A stretch of 64,000 bases of DNA from Rhizobium sp. CSW-27 (GCF_018760785.1 NZ_JAHHZO010000005.1:62001-126000), one strand, 5' to 3'; positions 34,203 through 44,676 are shown, numbered from the stretch's first letter. Made by a program: numbers and translations. The notes: generated from the sequence alone by a model not told the origin.

Positions 34203-37200
34203 TTGAAGATATCGAAAATTCTTGTCGCCAACCGATCCGAAATTGCCATCCGCGTGTTTCGCGCGGCCAACGAACTGGGCATAAAAACGGTTGCGATCTG
34301 GGCAGAGGAAGACAAGCTTTCGCTGCACCGGTTCAAGGCGGACGAGAGTTATCAGGTCGGCCGCGGCCCGCATCTTTCGCGTGATCTCGGCCCCATCGAA
34401 AGCTATCTCTCCATTTCGGAAGTGATCCGCATCGCCAAGCTTTCCGGCGCGGATGCGATTCATCCCGGTTACGGCCTCCTCTCCGAAAGCCCGGAATTCG
34501 TCGAGGCCTGCAACGAGGCGGGCATTATCTTCATCGGCCCGACGGCCGATACCATGCGCCAGCTCGGCAACAAGGTCGCGGCCCGCAATCTGGCAATTTC
34601 CGTCGGTGTTCCGGTCGTGCCGGCCACCGAGCCGCTGCCGGACGATATCGAGACCGTCAAGAAAATGGCCGCCGAAATCGGCTACCCGGTGATGCTGAAG
34701 GCCTCCTGGGGCGGTGGTGGCCGCGGCATGCGCGTCATCCGCTCCGAAGCCGATCTTGCCAAGGAAGTGACGGAAGCCAAGCGCGAAGCCATGGCTGCCT
34801 TCGGCAAGGATGAAGTCTATCTCGAAAAGCTGGTGGAGCGTGCCCGCCACGTGGAAAGCCAGGTGCTGGGCGATACGCATGGCAATGTCGTGCATCTTTT
34901 CGAGCGTGACTGCTCCATCCAGCGGCGCAACCAGAAGGTCGTCGAGCGGGCGCCGGCGCCTTATCTGTCGGAAGCACAGCGGCAGGAACTGGCCGGCTAT
35001 TCGCTGAAGATCGCAGCCGCCACGAACTATATCGGCGCCGGCACCGTCGAATATCTGATGGATGCGGATACGGGCAAATTCTACTTCATCGAGGTCAATC
35101 CGCGCATTCAGGTCGAGCACACGGTGACCGAAGTCGTCACCGGCATCGACATCGTCAAGGCGCAGATCCACATCCTCGAAGGCGAGGCGATCGGCACGCC
35201 GGAATCGGGCGTTCCGGCACAGGAGAACATCCGTCTGAACGGCCATGCGCTGCAGTGCCGAATCACGACGGAAGATCCGGAGCAGAATTTCATTCCCGAT
35301 TACGGCCGCATCACCGCCTACCGTTCGGCGGCCGGTTTTGGCATCCGCCTCGATGGCGGCACTGCCTATACCGGGGCGATCATCACGCGTTATTATGATC
35401 CGCTGCTGGTCAAGGTGACGGCCTCGGGCGGCACGCCGCAGGAGGCGATCAGCCGCATGGACCGCGCGCTGCGCGAATTTCGTATCCGCGGTGTCGCGAC
35501 CAACCTGACCTTCCTCGAAGCGATCATCGGCCATCCGAGTTTCCGCGACAATTCCTATACGACGCGTTTTATCGATACGACGCCGGAGCTCTTCCAGCAG
35601 GTCAAGCGGCAGGACCGTGCCACCAAGCTGCTCACCTATCTGGCGGATGTCACGGTGAATGGCCATCCGGAGGTCAAGGGGCGTCCGAAACCGTCGGAAA
35701 AGGCACCGAAGCCGGTGGTGCCCTACATCAACGGTGCGGTTCCTGCCGGCACCAAGCAGAAGCTCGACGAACTCGGCCCGAAGGGTTTTGCGGCCTGGAT
35801 GCGGGCGCAGCCGCAGGTGCTGTTGACCGATACGACCATGCGCGACGGGCACCAGTCACTGCTCGCCACCCGCATGCGCACCTTCGACATTGCCCGTATC
35901 GCGCCGGTCTATGCGCGGGCGCTGCCGAACCTCTTTTCGCTCGAATGCTGGGGCGGGGCCACCTTCGACGTCTCGATGCGCTTCCTGACGGAAGATCCGT
36001 GGGAGCGTCTGGCGCTGATCCGTGAGGGCGCGCCAAACTTCCTGCTGCAGATGCTGCTGCGCGGTGCGAACGGCGTCGGCTACACCAACTATCCGGACAA
36101 TGTGGTGAAATATTTCGTCCGGCAGGCAGCGAAAGGTGGCATCGACCTGTTCCGCGTCTTCGACTGCCTGAACTGGGTCGACAACATGCGCGTCTCCATG
36201 GATGCGATCCAGGAGGAGAACAAGCTCTGCGAGGCAACGATTTGTTATACCGGTGATCTGCTCAACAGCGCGCGGCCGAAATACGACCTCAAATATTACA
36301 CCGCTCTTGCCGCCGAGCTGGAGAAGGCCGGCGCCCATATCATCGCGGTAAAGGACATGGCCGGTCTCCTGAAACCGGCGGCTGCCCGCGTGCTGTTCAA
36401 GGCGCTGCGCGAGGCGACCGACCTGCCGATCCACTTCCACACGCACGACACGTCCGGCATTGCCGCGGCCACCGTGCTGGCGGCCGTTGATTCCGGCGTC
36501 GATGCGGTCGATGCCGCCATGGACGCCTTCTCCGGCAACACCTCGCAGCCCTGCCTCGGTTCGATCGTGGAAGCGCTGTCCGGCACGGAGCGTGATCCGG
36601 GTCTCGACCCCGCCTGGATCCGCCGCATCTCCTTCTATTGGGAGGCCGTGCGCCACCAGTACGCGGCCTTCGAGAGCGATCTCAAGGGGCCGGCTTCGGA
36701 AGTTTATCTGCACGAAATGCCGGGCGGCCAGTTCACCAACCTCAAGGAACAGGCCCGGTCGCTGGGGCTCGAAACCCGCTGGCACGAGGTGGCGCAGACC
36801 TATGCGGACGTCAACCAGATGTTCGGCGATATCGTCAAGGTCACGCCGTCGTCCAAGGTCGTCGGCGATATGGCGCTGATGATGGTCTCGCAGGACCTGA
36901 CGGTCGCCGATGTCGTAAACCCCGACAAGGACATCGCCTTCCCCGATTCCGTCGTCTCGATGCTGAAGGGCGATCTCGGTCAGCCTCCGGGCGGCTGGCC
37001 GGAAGCGCTGCAGAAGAAGGCGCTGAAGGGCGACAAACCCTATACCGAGCGTCCCGGCTCACTGTTGAAGGAGGCCGATCTCGAGGCCGAGCGCAAGGTG
37101 ATCGAGGAGAAGCTCGGGCGTGCCATCGATGACTTCGAATTCGCCAGCTACCTGATGTACCCGAAGGTCTTCACCGACTTCGCGCTGGCCGCCGATACCT

Positions 37201-37661
37201 ATGGTCCGGTCTCTGTTCTGCCGACGCCCGCCTATTTCTACGGCATGGCGGATGGCGAGGAACTGTTTGCCGATATCGAAAAGGGCAAGACGCTGGTGGT
37301 GGTGAACCAGGCGGCGAGTGCGCCGGATGCGCAGGGCCTCGTCACCGTCTTCTTCGAACTGAACGGCCAGCCGCGCCGCATCAAGGTGCCGGATCGCAGC
37401 CGGGCGGCCGCCAGCATTGCCCGTCGCAAGGCCGAAGCCGGCAATGCCGCGCATCTGGGTGCGCCGATGCCGGGTGTCATTTCCCGCGTCTTCGTGGCCG
37501 CCGGCCAGAAGGTCAAGGCGGGTGACGTGCTGCTCTCCATCGAAGCGATGAAGATGGAAACGGCGCTGCATGCGGAAAAGGACGGCGACGTGGCGGAGGT
37601 GCTGGTGAAGGCCGGCGACCAGATTGACGCCAAGGATCTGCTGATCACCTATACGGCCTGA
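34203..37661 (+). CDS. pyc: Pyruvate carboxylase
   Basis: Biotin-dependent anaplerotic enzyme converting pyruvate, bicarbonate and ATP to oxaloacetate. The single 1,152-residue chain has a biotin carboxylase domain (about 1-455, with ASWGGGGRGMR), and a carboxyltransferase domain (about 540-810, with LLTDTTMRDGHQSLLATRMR and the metal-ligand region HFHTHDTSG). The C-terminal biotin carrier has its lysine in EAMKMET near residue 1,117. Length and text closely match Rhizobium etli Pyc. The start is TTG 34203, giving MKISKILVANRSEIAIRVF, with GGGAG six bases upstream. The ATG at 34167 would add a non-family extension. Confidence 0.96.
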   Translation: MKISKILVANRSEIAIRVFRAANELGIKTVAIWAEEDKLSLHRFKADESYQVGRGPHLSRDLGPIESYLSISEVIRIAKLSGADAIHPGYGLLSESPEFVEACNEAGIIFIGPTADTMRQLGNKVAARNLAISVGVPVVPATEPLPDDIETVKKMAAEIGYPVMLKASWGGGGRGMRVIRSEADLAKEVTEAKREAMAAFGKDEVYLEKLVERARHVESQVLGDTHGNVVHLFERDCSIQRRNQKVVERAPAPYLSEAQRQELAGYSLKIAAATNYIGAGTVEYLMDADTGKFYFIEVNPRIQVEHTVTEVVTGIDIVKAQIHILEGEAIGTPESGVPAQENIRLNGHALQCRITTEDPEQNFIPDYGRITAYRSAAGFGIRLDGGTAYTGAIITRYYDPLLVKVTASGGTPQEAISRMDRALREFRIRGVATNLTFLEAIIGHPSFRDNSYTTRFIDTTPELFQQVKRQDRATKLLTYLADVTVNGHPEVKGRPKPSEKAPKPVVPYINGAVPAGTKQKLDELGPKGFAAWMRAQPQVLLTDTTMRDGHQSLLATRMRTFDIARIAPVYARALPNLFSLECWGGATFDVSMRFLTEDPWERLALIREGAPNFLLQMLLRGANGVGYTNYPDNVVKYFVRQAAKGGIDLFRVFDCLNWVDNMRVSMDAIQEENKLCEATICYTGDLLNSARPKYDLKYYTALAAELEKAGAHIIAVKDMAGLLKPAAARVLFKALREATDLPIHFHTHDTSGIAAATVLAAVDSGVDAVDAAMDAFSGNTSQPCLGSIVEALSGTERDPGLDPAWIRRISFYWEAVRHQYAAFESDLKGPASEVYLHEMPGGQFTNLKEQARSLGLETRWHEVAQTYADVNQMFGDIVKVTPSSKVVGDMALMMVSQDLTVADVVNPDKDIAFPDSVVSMLKGDLGQPPGGWPEALQKKALKGDKPYTERPGSLLKEADLEAERKVIEEKLGRAIDDFEFASYLMYPKVFTDFALAADTYGPVSVLPTPAYFYGMADGEELFADIEKGKTLVVVNQAASAPDAQGLVTVFFELNGQPRRIKVPDRSRAAASIARRKAEAGNAAHLGAPMPGVISRVFVAAGQKVKAGDVLLSIEAMKMETALHAEKDGDVAEVLVKAGDQIDAKDLLITYTA

Positions 37662-37667
37662 TCCACT

Positions 37668-37686
37668 CCGGCCTGTCTCAGGCCGG
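37668..37686 (+). terminator. Hairpin just after pyc, possible terminator without T-run
   Basis: CCGGCCTG-TCT-CAGGCCGG, a perfect 8-bp stem with a 3-nt loop, begins 6 nt after the pyc stop codon. No run of T follows, so it may act with Rho or protect the mRNA 3' end rather than terminate by itself. Confidence 0.45.
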
Positions 37687-37719
37687 CCGGGCATCCGGCG
37701 GCCTGCCTCAGCAATGCGT

Positions 37720-37747
37720 CTTCTCCCCCGCAGGCGAGGGGGAGAAG
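37720..37747. repeat. Perfect 10-bp inverted repeat of intergenic palindrome type
   Basis: CTTCTCCCCC-N8-GGGGGAGAAG lies between pyc and the DeoR-type regulator gene. Rhizobial genomes carry many dispersed intergenic palindromes with CTTCTCCCC/GGGGAGAAG arms, and this looks like one copy. No second copy was noticed in this window. Confidence 0.6.
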
Positions 37748-37953
37748 GGACCAGCGAAACCGTGTGATTCATGTCCGTCGCGGCGGATGGTTGCACTCCG
37801 CTTTCCGGCCCTGCCGGGCCTTCGGGCACCCCCCTCAATTCTCTGTCTTCACCCGGCCTGCTCACGAAAGGTGACGGGCTGCCAGCTTTTGTGGCTTGAA
37901 TGCTGGTTCATGCATGTTTATCCGTGTTGATGCGTGGTTTTGCGGAGAGTGTG

Positions 37954-38724
37954 ATGACGGAACTGATGGTGCAGGAGAGGCAGGCGGAAATCCTGCGGCG
38001 CCTGAAGCAGGAGGGGCGGGTGGTTGCCACCGCGCTGGCCAGCCTGTTCGGCGTGTCGGAAGACACGATCCGGCGCGATCTGCGCGACATGGCGACCGCC
38101 GGTCTCTGCGAGCGGGTTTATGGCGGTGCGCTTGCCATCGGTCCCGGCCGCACCACGCTGAAGCAGCGCATCGGCGTGGCAGCCGAGCGCAAGAAGACGC
38201 TTGCCGCTGCGGCCATCTCGCTGATCCCGGCGCAATGCCTCGTCTATTTCGATGCGGGCAGCACAAATCTTGCCATTGCCGAGGCGCTGCCGGACGATCT
38301 GGCGCTTACCGCTGCAACCAATTCGCCGGCCATTGCCCTTGCCCTGCAGGAGAAGCCGCTGGTGGAAGTCATCCTGATCGGCGGCAGCCTGGACCGGGTG
38401 GCGGGCGGATCGGTTGGGGCGCGCGCCATCGAGGCCATGGCACACATCCGTCCGGATCTCTGCTTCATCGGCACCTGCGGCATCGATGCCGATGGCGGGC
38501 TCTCAGCCTTCGGGCTGGAGGATGCGGCCTTCAAGCAGTTCGTTGCCGCCCGCAGCCGCAGGGTCGCCGTGGCGGCGACGCGCGAAAAATTCGAGGTCTC
38601 GGCCCCCTATACGGTGGCGGCGGCCGACCAATATCACTGCCTGCTGACCGAGCCGGGTATCGATCCGGCTCGGCTGAGGTCCGTTCGGGATGCCGGCTGC
38701 CAAATCGTCGTGGCCGGGACGTGA
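37954..38724 (+). CDS. DeoR-family transcriptional regulator
   Basis: Sugar-responsive repressor type. The N-terminal helix-turn-helix is visible in RQAEILRRLKQEGRVVATAL followed by ASLFGVSEDTIRRDLRDM. The C-terminal DeoR sensor domain includes VYFDAGSTNLAIAEAL and FIGTCGIDADGGLS. From ATG 37954 (GGAG six bases upstream) it is 256 residues; the open frame begins at 37900 but the extra N-terminus is atypical. It is followed 35 nt later by an MFS transporter gene, which it probably regulates, most likely for a sugar or sugar derivative. Confidence 0.88.
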   Translation: MTELMVQERQAEILRRLKQEGRVVATALASLFGVSEDTIRRDLRDMATAGLCERVYGGALAIGPGRTTLKQRIGVAAERKKTLAAAAISLIPAQCLVYFDAGSTNLAIAEALPDDLALTAATNSPAIALALQEKPLVEVILIGGSLDRVAGGSVGARAIEAMAHIRPDLCFIGTCGIDADGGLSAFGLEDAAFKQFVAARSRRVAVAATREKFEVSAPYTVAAADQYHCLLTEPGIDPARLRSVRDAGCQIVVAGT

Positions 38725-38759
38725 GGGGTCTGAAAGGACCCCGGGGAGAGAGCATTGCA

Positions 38760-39962
38760 ATGACTGACAATCCAGCCGTGAGCGGCGCGCTTGCCCGCGC
38801 GCCCGTCGTCACCCGCGAGCGCGCGGCCGTGGCGCTGATGTTCCTGATGAACGGCTTCCTGATCGGCGCCTGGGCGCCGAAGATTCCGGAATTTGCCGCG
38901 CGACTGTCGCTTGGCGAAGGCGCGCTCGGCCTGATGATCCTGGCCTTCGGCGTCGGCTCGATCCTGATGATGCCGGTTGCCGGCATCCAGATCGCCCGGC
39001 TCGGTTCCACCTGGGTCACGCGCATTGCGGCCCTTCTGGCGCTGCCGACGCTGCTTTTCCTCAGCCTGGTCGGCAGCATCTGGACGGGTGCCATCGCCAT
39101 CTTCCTGTTCGGCGGCCTGATCGGCGCGATGGATGTCGCGATGAATGCCAATGCCGTGGCGACGGAGAAGCGGATGCGGCGCTCGATCATGTCCTCCTGC
39201 CACGCGTTCTGGAGCCTTGGTGGCCTGTTCGGTTCGGCAAGCGGCGGCCTGCTGATCGCCTGGCTCGGCGTCGTCGGCCACAGCCTGCTCGTCACGCTGC
39301 TGGCGGCGGCCATGGTGGCGGCTGCGTGGCCCATGATGCTGCTGGACCAGCCGCATCCGGAAGAAGCCAAGGAAAAGGTACGCCTGCCGATGACGCCGCT
39401 GCCCTGGCTTATCGGTGTCGTGGCACTGTTCAGCATGATCCCGGAGGGCGCGATCCTCGATTGGGGCGCGCTCTATTTCCGCAACGAACTCGGTGCCTCC
39501 GTACAGCTGTCGGGCCTTGCCTTCGGCGCCTTTTCGCTCACCATGGCGGCGATGCGTTTTGCCGGCGATCTTGTGCGTGACCGTTTCGGGGCGGTCAACA
39601 CGCTGCGTTTCTGCACGGTCGCCTCGATCATCGGCTTGCTGACGGCGGGGCTTGCGACCGGGCCGGCAATGGCCATTCTGGGCTTTGCCATTGCCGGCAT
39701 CGGCATATCCAACATGGTGCCGATTGCCTTTTCCGCCGCCGGAAACCTGCCGGGCATGGCGCAGGGCATCGGTCTTTCGGTCGTCACAACCATGGGCTAT
39801 TCCGGCATTCTCGTTGCGCCCTCCGCCATCGGCTTCATTGCCGAACATACCGGTCTGGCAGCCATCTTCATCGGCCTGCCGGTGCTGCATCTGGTGGTGC
39901 TGGCGCTTTCGGGCCTTGCCCGCCATGCGGACAGGGCCGCGGGCAGCGCGCATTCGCCGTGA
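38760..39962 (+). CDS. MFS transporter
   Basis: Twelve-helix-type major facilitator protein, 400 residues. Hydrophobic segments are spaced throughout, from ALMFLMNGFLIGAWAPKIPE at the start to IGLPVLHLVVLALSGLA at the end. The group resembles YbjJ-like carriers, in which the first helix carries the G-x-W-x-P-x-IP pattern seen here. The ATG at 38760 follows a GGGGAGAGAG site. Linkage to the DeoR gene suggests transport of a sugar-related compound; direction and substrate are unknown. Confidence 0.85.
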   Translation: MTDNPAVSGALARAPVVTRERAAVALMFLMNGFLIGAWAPKIPEFAARLSLGEGALGLMILAFGVGSILMMPVAGIQIARLGSTWVTRIAALLALPTLLFLSLVGSIWTGAIAIFLFGGLIGAMDVAMNANAVATEKRMRRSIMSSCHAFWSLGGLFGSASGGLLIAWLGVVGHSLLVTLLAAAMVAAAWPMMLLDQPHPEEAKEKVRLPMTPLPWLIGVVALFSMIPEGAILDWGALYFRNELGASVQLSGLAFGAFSLTMAAMRFAGDLVRDRFGAVNTLRFCTVASIIGLLTAGLATGPAMAILGFAIAGIGISNMVPIAFSAAGNLPGMAQGIGLSVVTTMGYSGILVAPSAIGFIAEHTGLAAIFIGLPVLHLVVLALSGLARHADRAAGSAHSP

Positions 39963-40051
39963 CGGCGCGAATGTGATCCGGCGCGGGTGTTGACAAGCCC
40001 CCGCGCTTGATCCACCTGAAAGGCACTTCTGCTTCAAGTGCGAGATCTCCG

Positions 40052-41296
40052 ATGGTTGCCGATTATGATCCGAAACCGCGTCGTGCCTCCGTTGCCGTCG
40101 ATGTGGGCGGCGTCATCGTCGGCGGTGGCGCGCCGGTCGTCGTCCAGTCGATGACGAACACCGATACCGCCGATGTGGATGCGACCGTCGCCCAGGTGGC
40201 GGCGCTCTTCCGGGCCGGCTCCGAAATCGTGCGCATCACGGTCGACCGCGACGAGAGTGCCGCTGCCGTGCCGAAGATCCGCGAGCGGCTGCTCAGGCTC
40301 GGCATGGATGTGCCGCTGGTCGGCGATTTCCATTACATTGGCCACAAGCTTCTGGCCGATCATCCGGCCTGTGCCGAGGCTTTGGCGAAATATCGCATCA
40401 ATCCCGGCAATGTCGGCTTCAAGGACAAGAAGGACAAGCAGTTCGCCGAGATCGTCGAGATGGCGATCCGCTATGACAAGCCGGTGCGCATCGGCGTCAA
40501 CTGGGGCTCGCTCGACCAGGATCTCCTGACGCGGTTGATGGACGAGAACCAGAAGGCCGGCTCGCCGCTTTCGGCCCGCCAGGTGATGCACGAAGCGATC
40601 TGTCAGTCGGCGCTGCTGTCTGCGGAACTCGCCGAAGAGATCGGCCTGCCGCGCAACCGCATCATTCTCTCGGCCAAGGTCAGCCAGGTGCAGGACCTGA
40701 TCGCCGTCTATTCCATGCTCTCCGAGCGTTCCGACCACGCCCTGCATCTCGGCCTCACCGAAGCGGGCATGGGATCGAAGGGCATCGTCGCCTCCTCTGC
40801 GGCCATGGGTTATGTGCTGCAGCAGGGCATCGGCGATACGATCCGCGTGTCGCTGACGCCGGAGCCGAATGGCGACCGCACCCGTGAGGTGCAGGTGGCG
40901 CAGGAACTGCTGCAGGTCATGGGCTTCCGGCAGTTCATTCCGGTTGTTGCCGCCTGCCCCGGCTGCGGCCGCACCACCTCCACCGTGTTCCAGGAACTTG
41001 CCCAGCGCATCCAGGACGATATCCGCAAGAACATGCCGGTCTGGCGCGAAAAATATCCGGGTGTGGAGGCGCTCAACGTCGCCGTGATGGGCTGTATCGT
41101 CAACGGCCCGGGCGAAAGCAAGCATGCCGATATCGGCATCTCGCTGCCCGGCACCGGCGAGACGCCGGCCGCCCCCGTGTTCATCGACGGCCAGAAGGCG
41201 CTGACGCTGCGCGGCCCGAACATCGCCTCGGATTTCGAGGCGCTGGTCATCGACTATATCGAGAAGCGCTTCGGCCAGAAGACGGCTGCCGAGTAA
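40052..41296 (+). CDS. ispG: 4-hydroxy-3-methylbut-2-en-1-yl diphosphate synthase IspG
   Basis: Fe-S enzyme of the MEP isoprenoid pathway that converts MEcPP to HMBPP. From ATG 40052 it is 414 residues, typical of rhizobia. It begins with [20 protein letters not shown] and [18 protein letters not shown]. The three [4Fe-4S] cysteines are in CPGCGRTTS and, later, [11 protein letters not shown], where the conserved glutamate is also found. The upstream TTG at 40007 would add a non-conserved leader. Its product pathway feeds the ispA gene 1.6 kb downstream. Confidence 0.95.
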   Translation: MVADYDPKPRRASVAVDVGGVIVGGGAPVVVQSMTNTDTADVDATVAQVAALFRAGSEIVRITVDRDESAAAVPKIRERLLRLGMDVPLVGDFHYIGHKLLADHPACAEALAKYRINPGNVGFKDKKDKQFAEIVEMAIRYDKPVRIGVNWGSLDQDLLTRLMDENQKAGSPLSARQVMHEAICQSALLSAELAEEIGLPRNRIILSAKVSQVQDLIAVYSMLSERSDHALHLGLTEAGMGSKGIVASSAAMGYVLQQGIGDTIRVSLTPEPNGDRTREVQVAQELLQVMGFRQFIPVVAACPGCGRTTSTVFQELAQRIQDDIRKNMPVWREKYPGVEALNVAVMGCIVNGPGESKHADIGISLPGTGETPAAPVFIDGQKALTLRGPNIASDFEALVIDYIEKRFGQKTAAE

Positions 41297-41392
41297 GGTT
41301 GGAGCGCTCATCGAACGGCGGCTGGACGTCCTCGCTATTGCCGCAATTCATGTTAAAGGAATGCGAACCGACATGACGGGGACGAAGATTCG

Positions 41393-42061
41393 ATGCTGAA
41401 GAAAATTGTGCTTGTCGCGATGTGCGCGACCTATCTTTCCGCCTGCACCACGACCGATCCCTATACGGGGCAACAGAAGACCTCGAACCTCGCAGGCGGT
41501 GCGGCCATTGGCGCCGGCCTCGGTGCGCTGGCAGGTCTGGCCGTCGGCGGCTCGGCGCATGGCCGTCGCGATGCAGCCCTGATCGGTGCCGGCATCGGCG
41601 CGCTGGCCGGTGGCGCCATCGGCAACTACATGGACCAGCAGGAAGCGGAACTGCGCGCCCAGTTGCAGGGCACCGGCGTCTCCGTCACCCGTGTCGGCGA
41701 TCGCATCGTCTTGAACATGCCGTCGAACATCACCTTCCCGACGGACCAGGACCAGGTGCTGCCCGGCTTCTATGCGACGCTGAACTCGGTCGCCATCGTG
41801 CTGAACAAGTTCAACCGCACCTTCATCGACGTGAACGGCCATACCGATTCCACCGGCAGCGTGGCCCATAACCAGGCTCTGTCGGAACGCCGCGCGGCCT
41901 CGGTTGCCAACTATCTTGCCACGCGCGGTGTCGACCAGCGCCGCATGTCGACGCTCGGCTTCGGCGCCTCGCAGCCTGTGGCCTCGAATGCCACGCCGGA
42001 AGGCCGCGCCCAGAACCGTCGCGTGGAAGTGCAGATCGCACCGATCACCAACAACGGCTGA
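41393..42061 (+). CDS. OmpA-family outer membrane lipoprotein (YiaD-like)
   Basis: 222-residue envelope protein. It begins MLKKIVLVAMCATYLSACTTT, a lipoprotein signal with the lipobox cysteine at about residue 18. Next come glycine-zipper repeats (GGAAIGAGLGALAGLAVGG and GAGIGALAGGAIGNYM) and a C-terminal OmpA peptidoglycan-binding domain with FIDVNGHTDSTGSVAHN and RAQNRRVEVQI. It likely anchors the outer membrane to the cell wall. A strong terminator follows. Confidence 0.93.
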   Translation: MLKKIVLVAMCATYLSACTTTDPYTGQQKTSNLAGGAAIGAGLGALAGLAVGGSAHGRRDAALIGAGIGALAGGAIGNYMDQQEAELRAQLQGTGVSVTRVGDRIVLNMPSNITFPTDQDQVLPGFYATLNSVAIVLNKFNRTFIDVNGHTDSTGSVAHNQALSERRAASVANYLATRGVDQRRMSTLGFGASQPVASNATPEGRAQNRRVEVQIAPITNNG

Positions 42062-42083
42062 TCGGCCGCTCGAATGTCCAGCG

Positions 42084-42111
42084 AAAGGCGTCGCGCAAGC
42101 GGCGCCTTTTT
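42084..42111 (+). terminator. Rho-independent terminator after the OmpA-like gene
   Basis: AGGCGTCGC-GCAA-GCGGCGCCT, a 9-bp stem (one G-U pair) capped by a GNRA-type loop, is followed by TTTTT. It ends just before the convergent LysE gene and may serve it too. Confidence 0.85.
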
Positions 42112-42119
42112 GGCGTGGA

Positions 42120-42761
42120 TCAGAGGGCGCTGCTGATCATCTTGACGCCGGCCGTTCCGAAGACGAGCGCCATCAGCGCATCGAGCGGGCGGCGTGCACT
42201 CTGGTAGAGCTTTCCGGCGCGCGCCGTCGAGAATAGCAGTGCATGGCCGAGGAACACGGCAAGGCCCGTGAGAAGGCAGCCGGCGACGACAAGCGCCACG
42301 GAGCTGGCGGACGCGCCGTGAGGCAGGCCGACGGAAATGGTCGCCAGCCAGCCGAAGATTGATTTCGGGTTGGTCAGGTGGATGCCGTAGCCGGTCAGGA
42401 AGGTTTTCGACAAGGGCGTGTCCTTGCTGCGCTTGGCGAGGTCCGCAACGGATGTGCGGCGCAGCGCGCCGCGGCAGGCCTTGAAGCCGAGATAGAGCAG
42501 ATAGAGACCGCCCAGAACCTTCAGAACCTGCAGCACCTCGCCATAGCGGGTCAGGATGGCGGACAGGCCAAGTGCCGCTGCCATGGCCCAGGTGAAGGAA
42601 CCGGCGAAGATGCCGAGTGCGATCACGATGGCCGGCTTTCGGCCCTGGTTGATGGCGGTGCCGATGATGGCGATGTTGGCCGGGCCGGGGCTCACCACGG
42701 CAATCAGATAGATCAGGTAGGCCGCGGCGAGCTGCGGCAGATGCACGAGAAGGTCAGACAT
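42120..42761 (-). CDS. LysE/RhtB-family amino acid exporter
   Basis: Small inner-membrane exporter of 213 residues with about five to six hydrophobic segments. The family motif VSPGPANIAIIGTAINQGRK follows the first helix, and LGGLYLLYLGFKACRGAL is typical of RhtB. The exported compound (an amino acid or homoserine-lactone-like molecule) cannot be told from sequence. Confidence 0.88.
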   Translation of the reverse strand: MSDLLVHLPQLAAAYLIYLIAVVSPGPANIAIIGTAINQGRKPAIVIALGIFAGSFTWAMAAALGLSAILTRYGEVLQVLKVLGGLYLLYLGFKACRGALRRTSVADLAKRSKDTPLSKTFLTGYGIHLTNPKSIFGWLATISVGLPHGASASSVALVVAGCLLTGLAVFLGHALLFSTARAGKLYQSARRPLDALMALVFGTAGVKMISSAL

Positions 42762-42865
42762 GGGCCTTGATCCGGTTGTTCTGCGGCCATCCTATCGGAA
42801 AATGCAGCCCCTTCACGCGCCAAGATGTGATCGGTGGCATCAGCCTGCGTGATCCATGCCGGCCA

Positions 42866-43783
42866 TCAGCTCTTGCGGTTGGCAACGAAACGGGCTGTTT
42901 CGATCAGAATGGCGGCCTTGTCGCCATAAGGGTCGAGCAGCAGGATCGCCTCGCCGACCAGCGCGTCGAGGCGTGCCTCCGCCCAGTCGAGGCCGTGGCG
43001 GCCCACCAGCGTCGCCTTGCCGCGGCCTGCATCCTTGCCGGTCGCCTTGCCCATGGTCGCGGCATCGGCGGTGATGTCGAGCACGTCATCGGCGAGCTGG
43101 AAGGCAAGGCCGATGATCTCGCCGAAGCGACGCAGGCGCTGGCGATCGGCCGCCGGCGCGCCGGCGATGATGGCTCCGGCCTCGCAGGCAAAGCGCAGGA
43201 GCGCGCCCGTCTTCATCGCCTGCAGCATCACGATGCCCGCTTCGTCCGGTGCGTTCGTCTCGGCCGCCAGGTCGAGTGCCTGTCCGCCGGCCATGCCGCC
43301 AAGACCGGCGGCGCGTGACAGCGCCAGCACCAGCTGCACCTTTCGGTCGTCGGGAAGCGCCGTCTCCGCAGCAGCAATGATGTCGAAGGCATAGGTGAGC
43401 AGGCTGTCGCCGGCGAGAATGGCGGTGGCTTCGGAAAAGGCCTTGTGCACGGTCGGCTGGCCGCGGCGCAGGTCGTCGTCGTCCATGGCCGGCAGGTCGT
43501 CATGCACCAGCGAATAGCTGTGCAGGCATTCGAGCGCCGCACCGACGCGGGCGGCCGCCGCAGCCGGTCCGTCGAACAGCGCGGTTGCCTGCGCGACCAG
43601 GAAAGGGCGAAGCCGCTTGCCGCCGTTCAGCGTTCCGTGCCGCATGGCGGCCAGAAGTTCGGCCGGCCGGGCGATCTCGTCCGCCAGCGGCTCCGGTGCC
43701 AGAAGGGCAGAGAGCAGCGTTTCCGTCTCGCGGGCGGCCTGGTGCAGAAGGGTCTCGAAGGCGGTGGTGTCGATCGTCGTCAT
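42866..43783 (-). CDS. ispA: Farnesyl diphosphate synthase-type prenyltransferase IspA
   Basis: Short-chain trans-prenyltransferase of 305 residues. The first aspartate-rich motif is [17 protein letters not shown], containing [10 protein letters not shown], whose two-residue insert suits farnesyl or geranylgeranyl diphosphate synthases of bacterial type. The second is [23 protein letters not shown] near residue 55 binds the diphosphate. It supplies prenyl chains for quinones and undecaprenyl phosphate. It diverges from mtgA. Confidence 0.9.
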   Translation of the reverse strand: MTTIDTTAFETLLHQAARETETLLSALLAPEPLADEIARPAELLAAMRHGTLNGGKRLRPFLVAQATALFDGPAAAAARVGAALECLHSYSLVHDDLPAMDDDDLRRGQPTVHKAFSEATAILAGDSLLTYAFDIIAAAETALPDDRKVQLVLALSRAAGLGGMAGGQALDLAAETNAPDEAGIVMLQAMKTGALLRFACEAGAIIAGAPAADRQRLRRFGEIIGLAFQLADDVLDITADAATMGKATGKDAGRGKATLVGRHGLDWAEARLDALVGEAILLLDPYGDKAAILIETARFVANRKS

Positions 43784-43911
43784 GGCGGTTCATTGGCATG
43801 CGCGCGCGAGGCTGGCAACGGCGTTTCACGCAAAACAGCCCGGCTTTTGCCGTTGCCAACTGGCCTTTGGCGCCATCAGCCGCTATGTACCGCAGGGAGA
43901 GACGAAAACGA

Positions 43912-44676
43912 GTGGAAAAGTTGGGCGTCATACCCGAACGGCAGTCCGAAATGGAGGAGCCTTTGCCAGCATCGGGGCCGAGATCGTGGCATGGCCGATC
44001 GCTGCCCGTGTGGATGAGGCGCACCCTTCTGGGGCTGGCGGGCCTGCTCGTGCTGCCTTACGCACTTGTTCTTCTCTATGCCCTGCCGTTCATCCATCCA
44101 GTCTCCACTCTCATGCTGGCCGATCTTGCCCGTTTCCAGGGCTATGACCGTCGCTGGGTGGGGTTTGATGCCATTGCCCCGGTGCTGGTGCAGTCGGTGA
44201 TGATGTCCGAGGACGGGCAATTCTGCTTTCACGACGGGGTCGACTGGGTGCAGATGCGCGGCGTGGTCGAGGATGCGCTCGATGGCGAGGCAACGCGCGG
44301 GGCCAGCACCATTCCCATGCAGACATCAAAGAACCTGTTTCTCTGGAACGGCCGCTCCTTCCTGCGCAAGGCGCTGGAACTGCCGCTGGCCATGTGGGCC
44401 GATCTCGTCTGGTCCAAGCGGCGCATGATGGAAACCTATCTCAACGTGGCCGAATGGGGGCCGGGCATTTACGGCGTCGAGGCCGCGGCCCGGCATTATT
44501 TCGGCGTTCCGGCCGCGCAGCTCAGCCGCCGGCAGGCGGCGCTCCTGGCGGTGGCGCTGCCAAATCCCTTCACCCGCGTGGCCAGCAAGCCGGGTCGCGG
44601 CATGCAACGGCTCGCCAGCCTTGTGGAGCGCCGGGCCCGGGCCTCCGGCGAATACATCAGATGCCTTTATGACTGA
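43912..44676 (+). CDS. mtgA: Monofunctional peptidoglycan transglycosylase MtgA
   Basis: GT51 enzyme that polymerises lipid II into glycan strands at the inner membrane. One N-terminal membrane helix ([20 protein letters not shown]) is followed by the GT51 motifs: [16 protein letters not shown] with the catalytic glutamate, then [17 protein letters not shown], and [19 protein letters not shown]. No transpeptidase domain follows, hence monofunctional. I chose GTG 43912 (254 residues), with GGGAGAG ten bases upstream; ATG 43951 or ATG 43885 are alternatives. The open frame upstream of these is non-coding. Confidence 0.9.
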   Translation: MEKLGVIPERQSEMEEPLPASGPRSWHGRSLPVWMRRTLLGLAGLLVLPYALVLLYALPFIHPVSTLMLADLARFQGYDRRWVGFDAIAPVLVQSVMMSEDGQFCFHDGVDWVQMRGVVEDALDGEATRGASTIPMQTSKNLFLWNGRSFLRKALELPLAMWADLVWSKRRMMETYLNVAEWGPGIYGVEAAARHYFGVPAAQLSRRQAALLAVALPNPFTRVASKPGRGMQRLASLVERRARASGEYIRCLYD

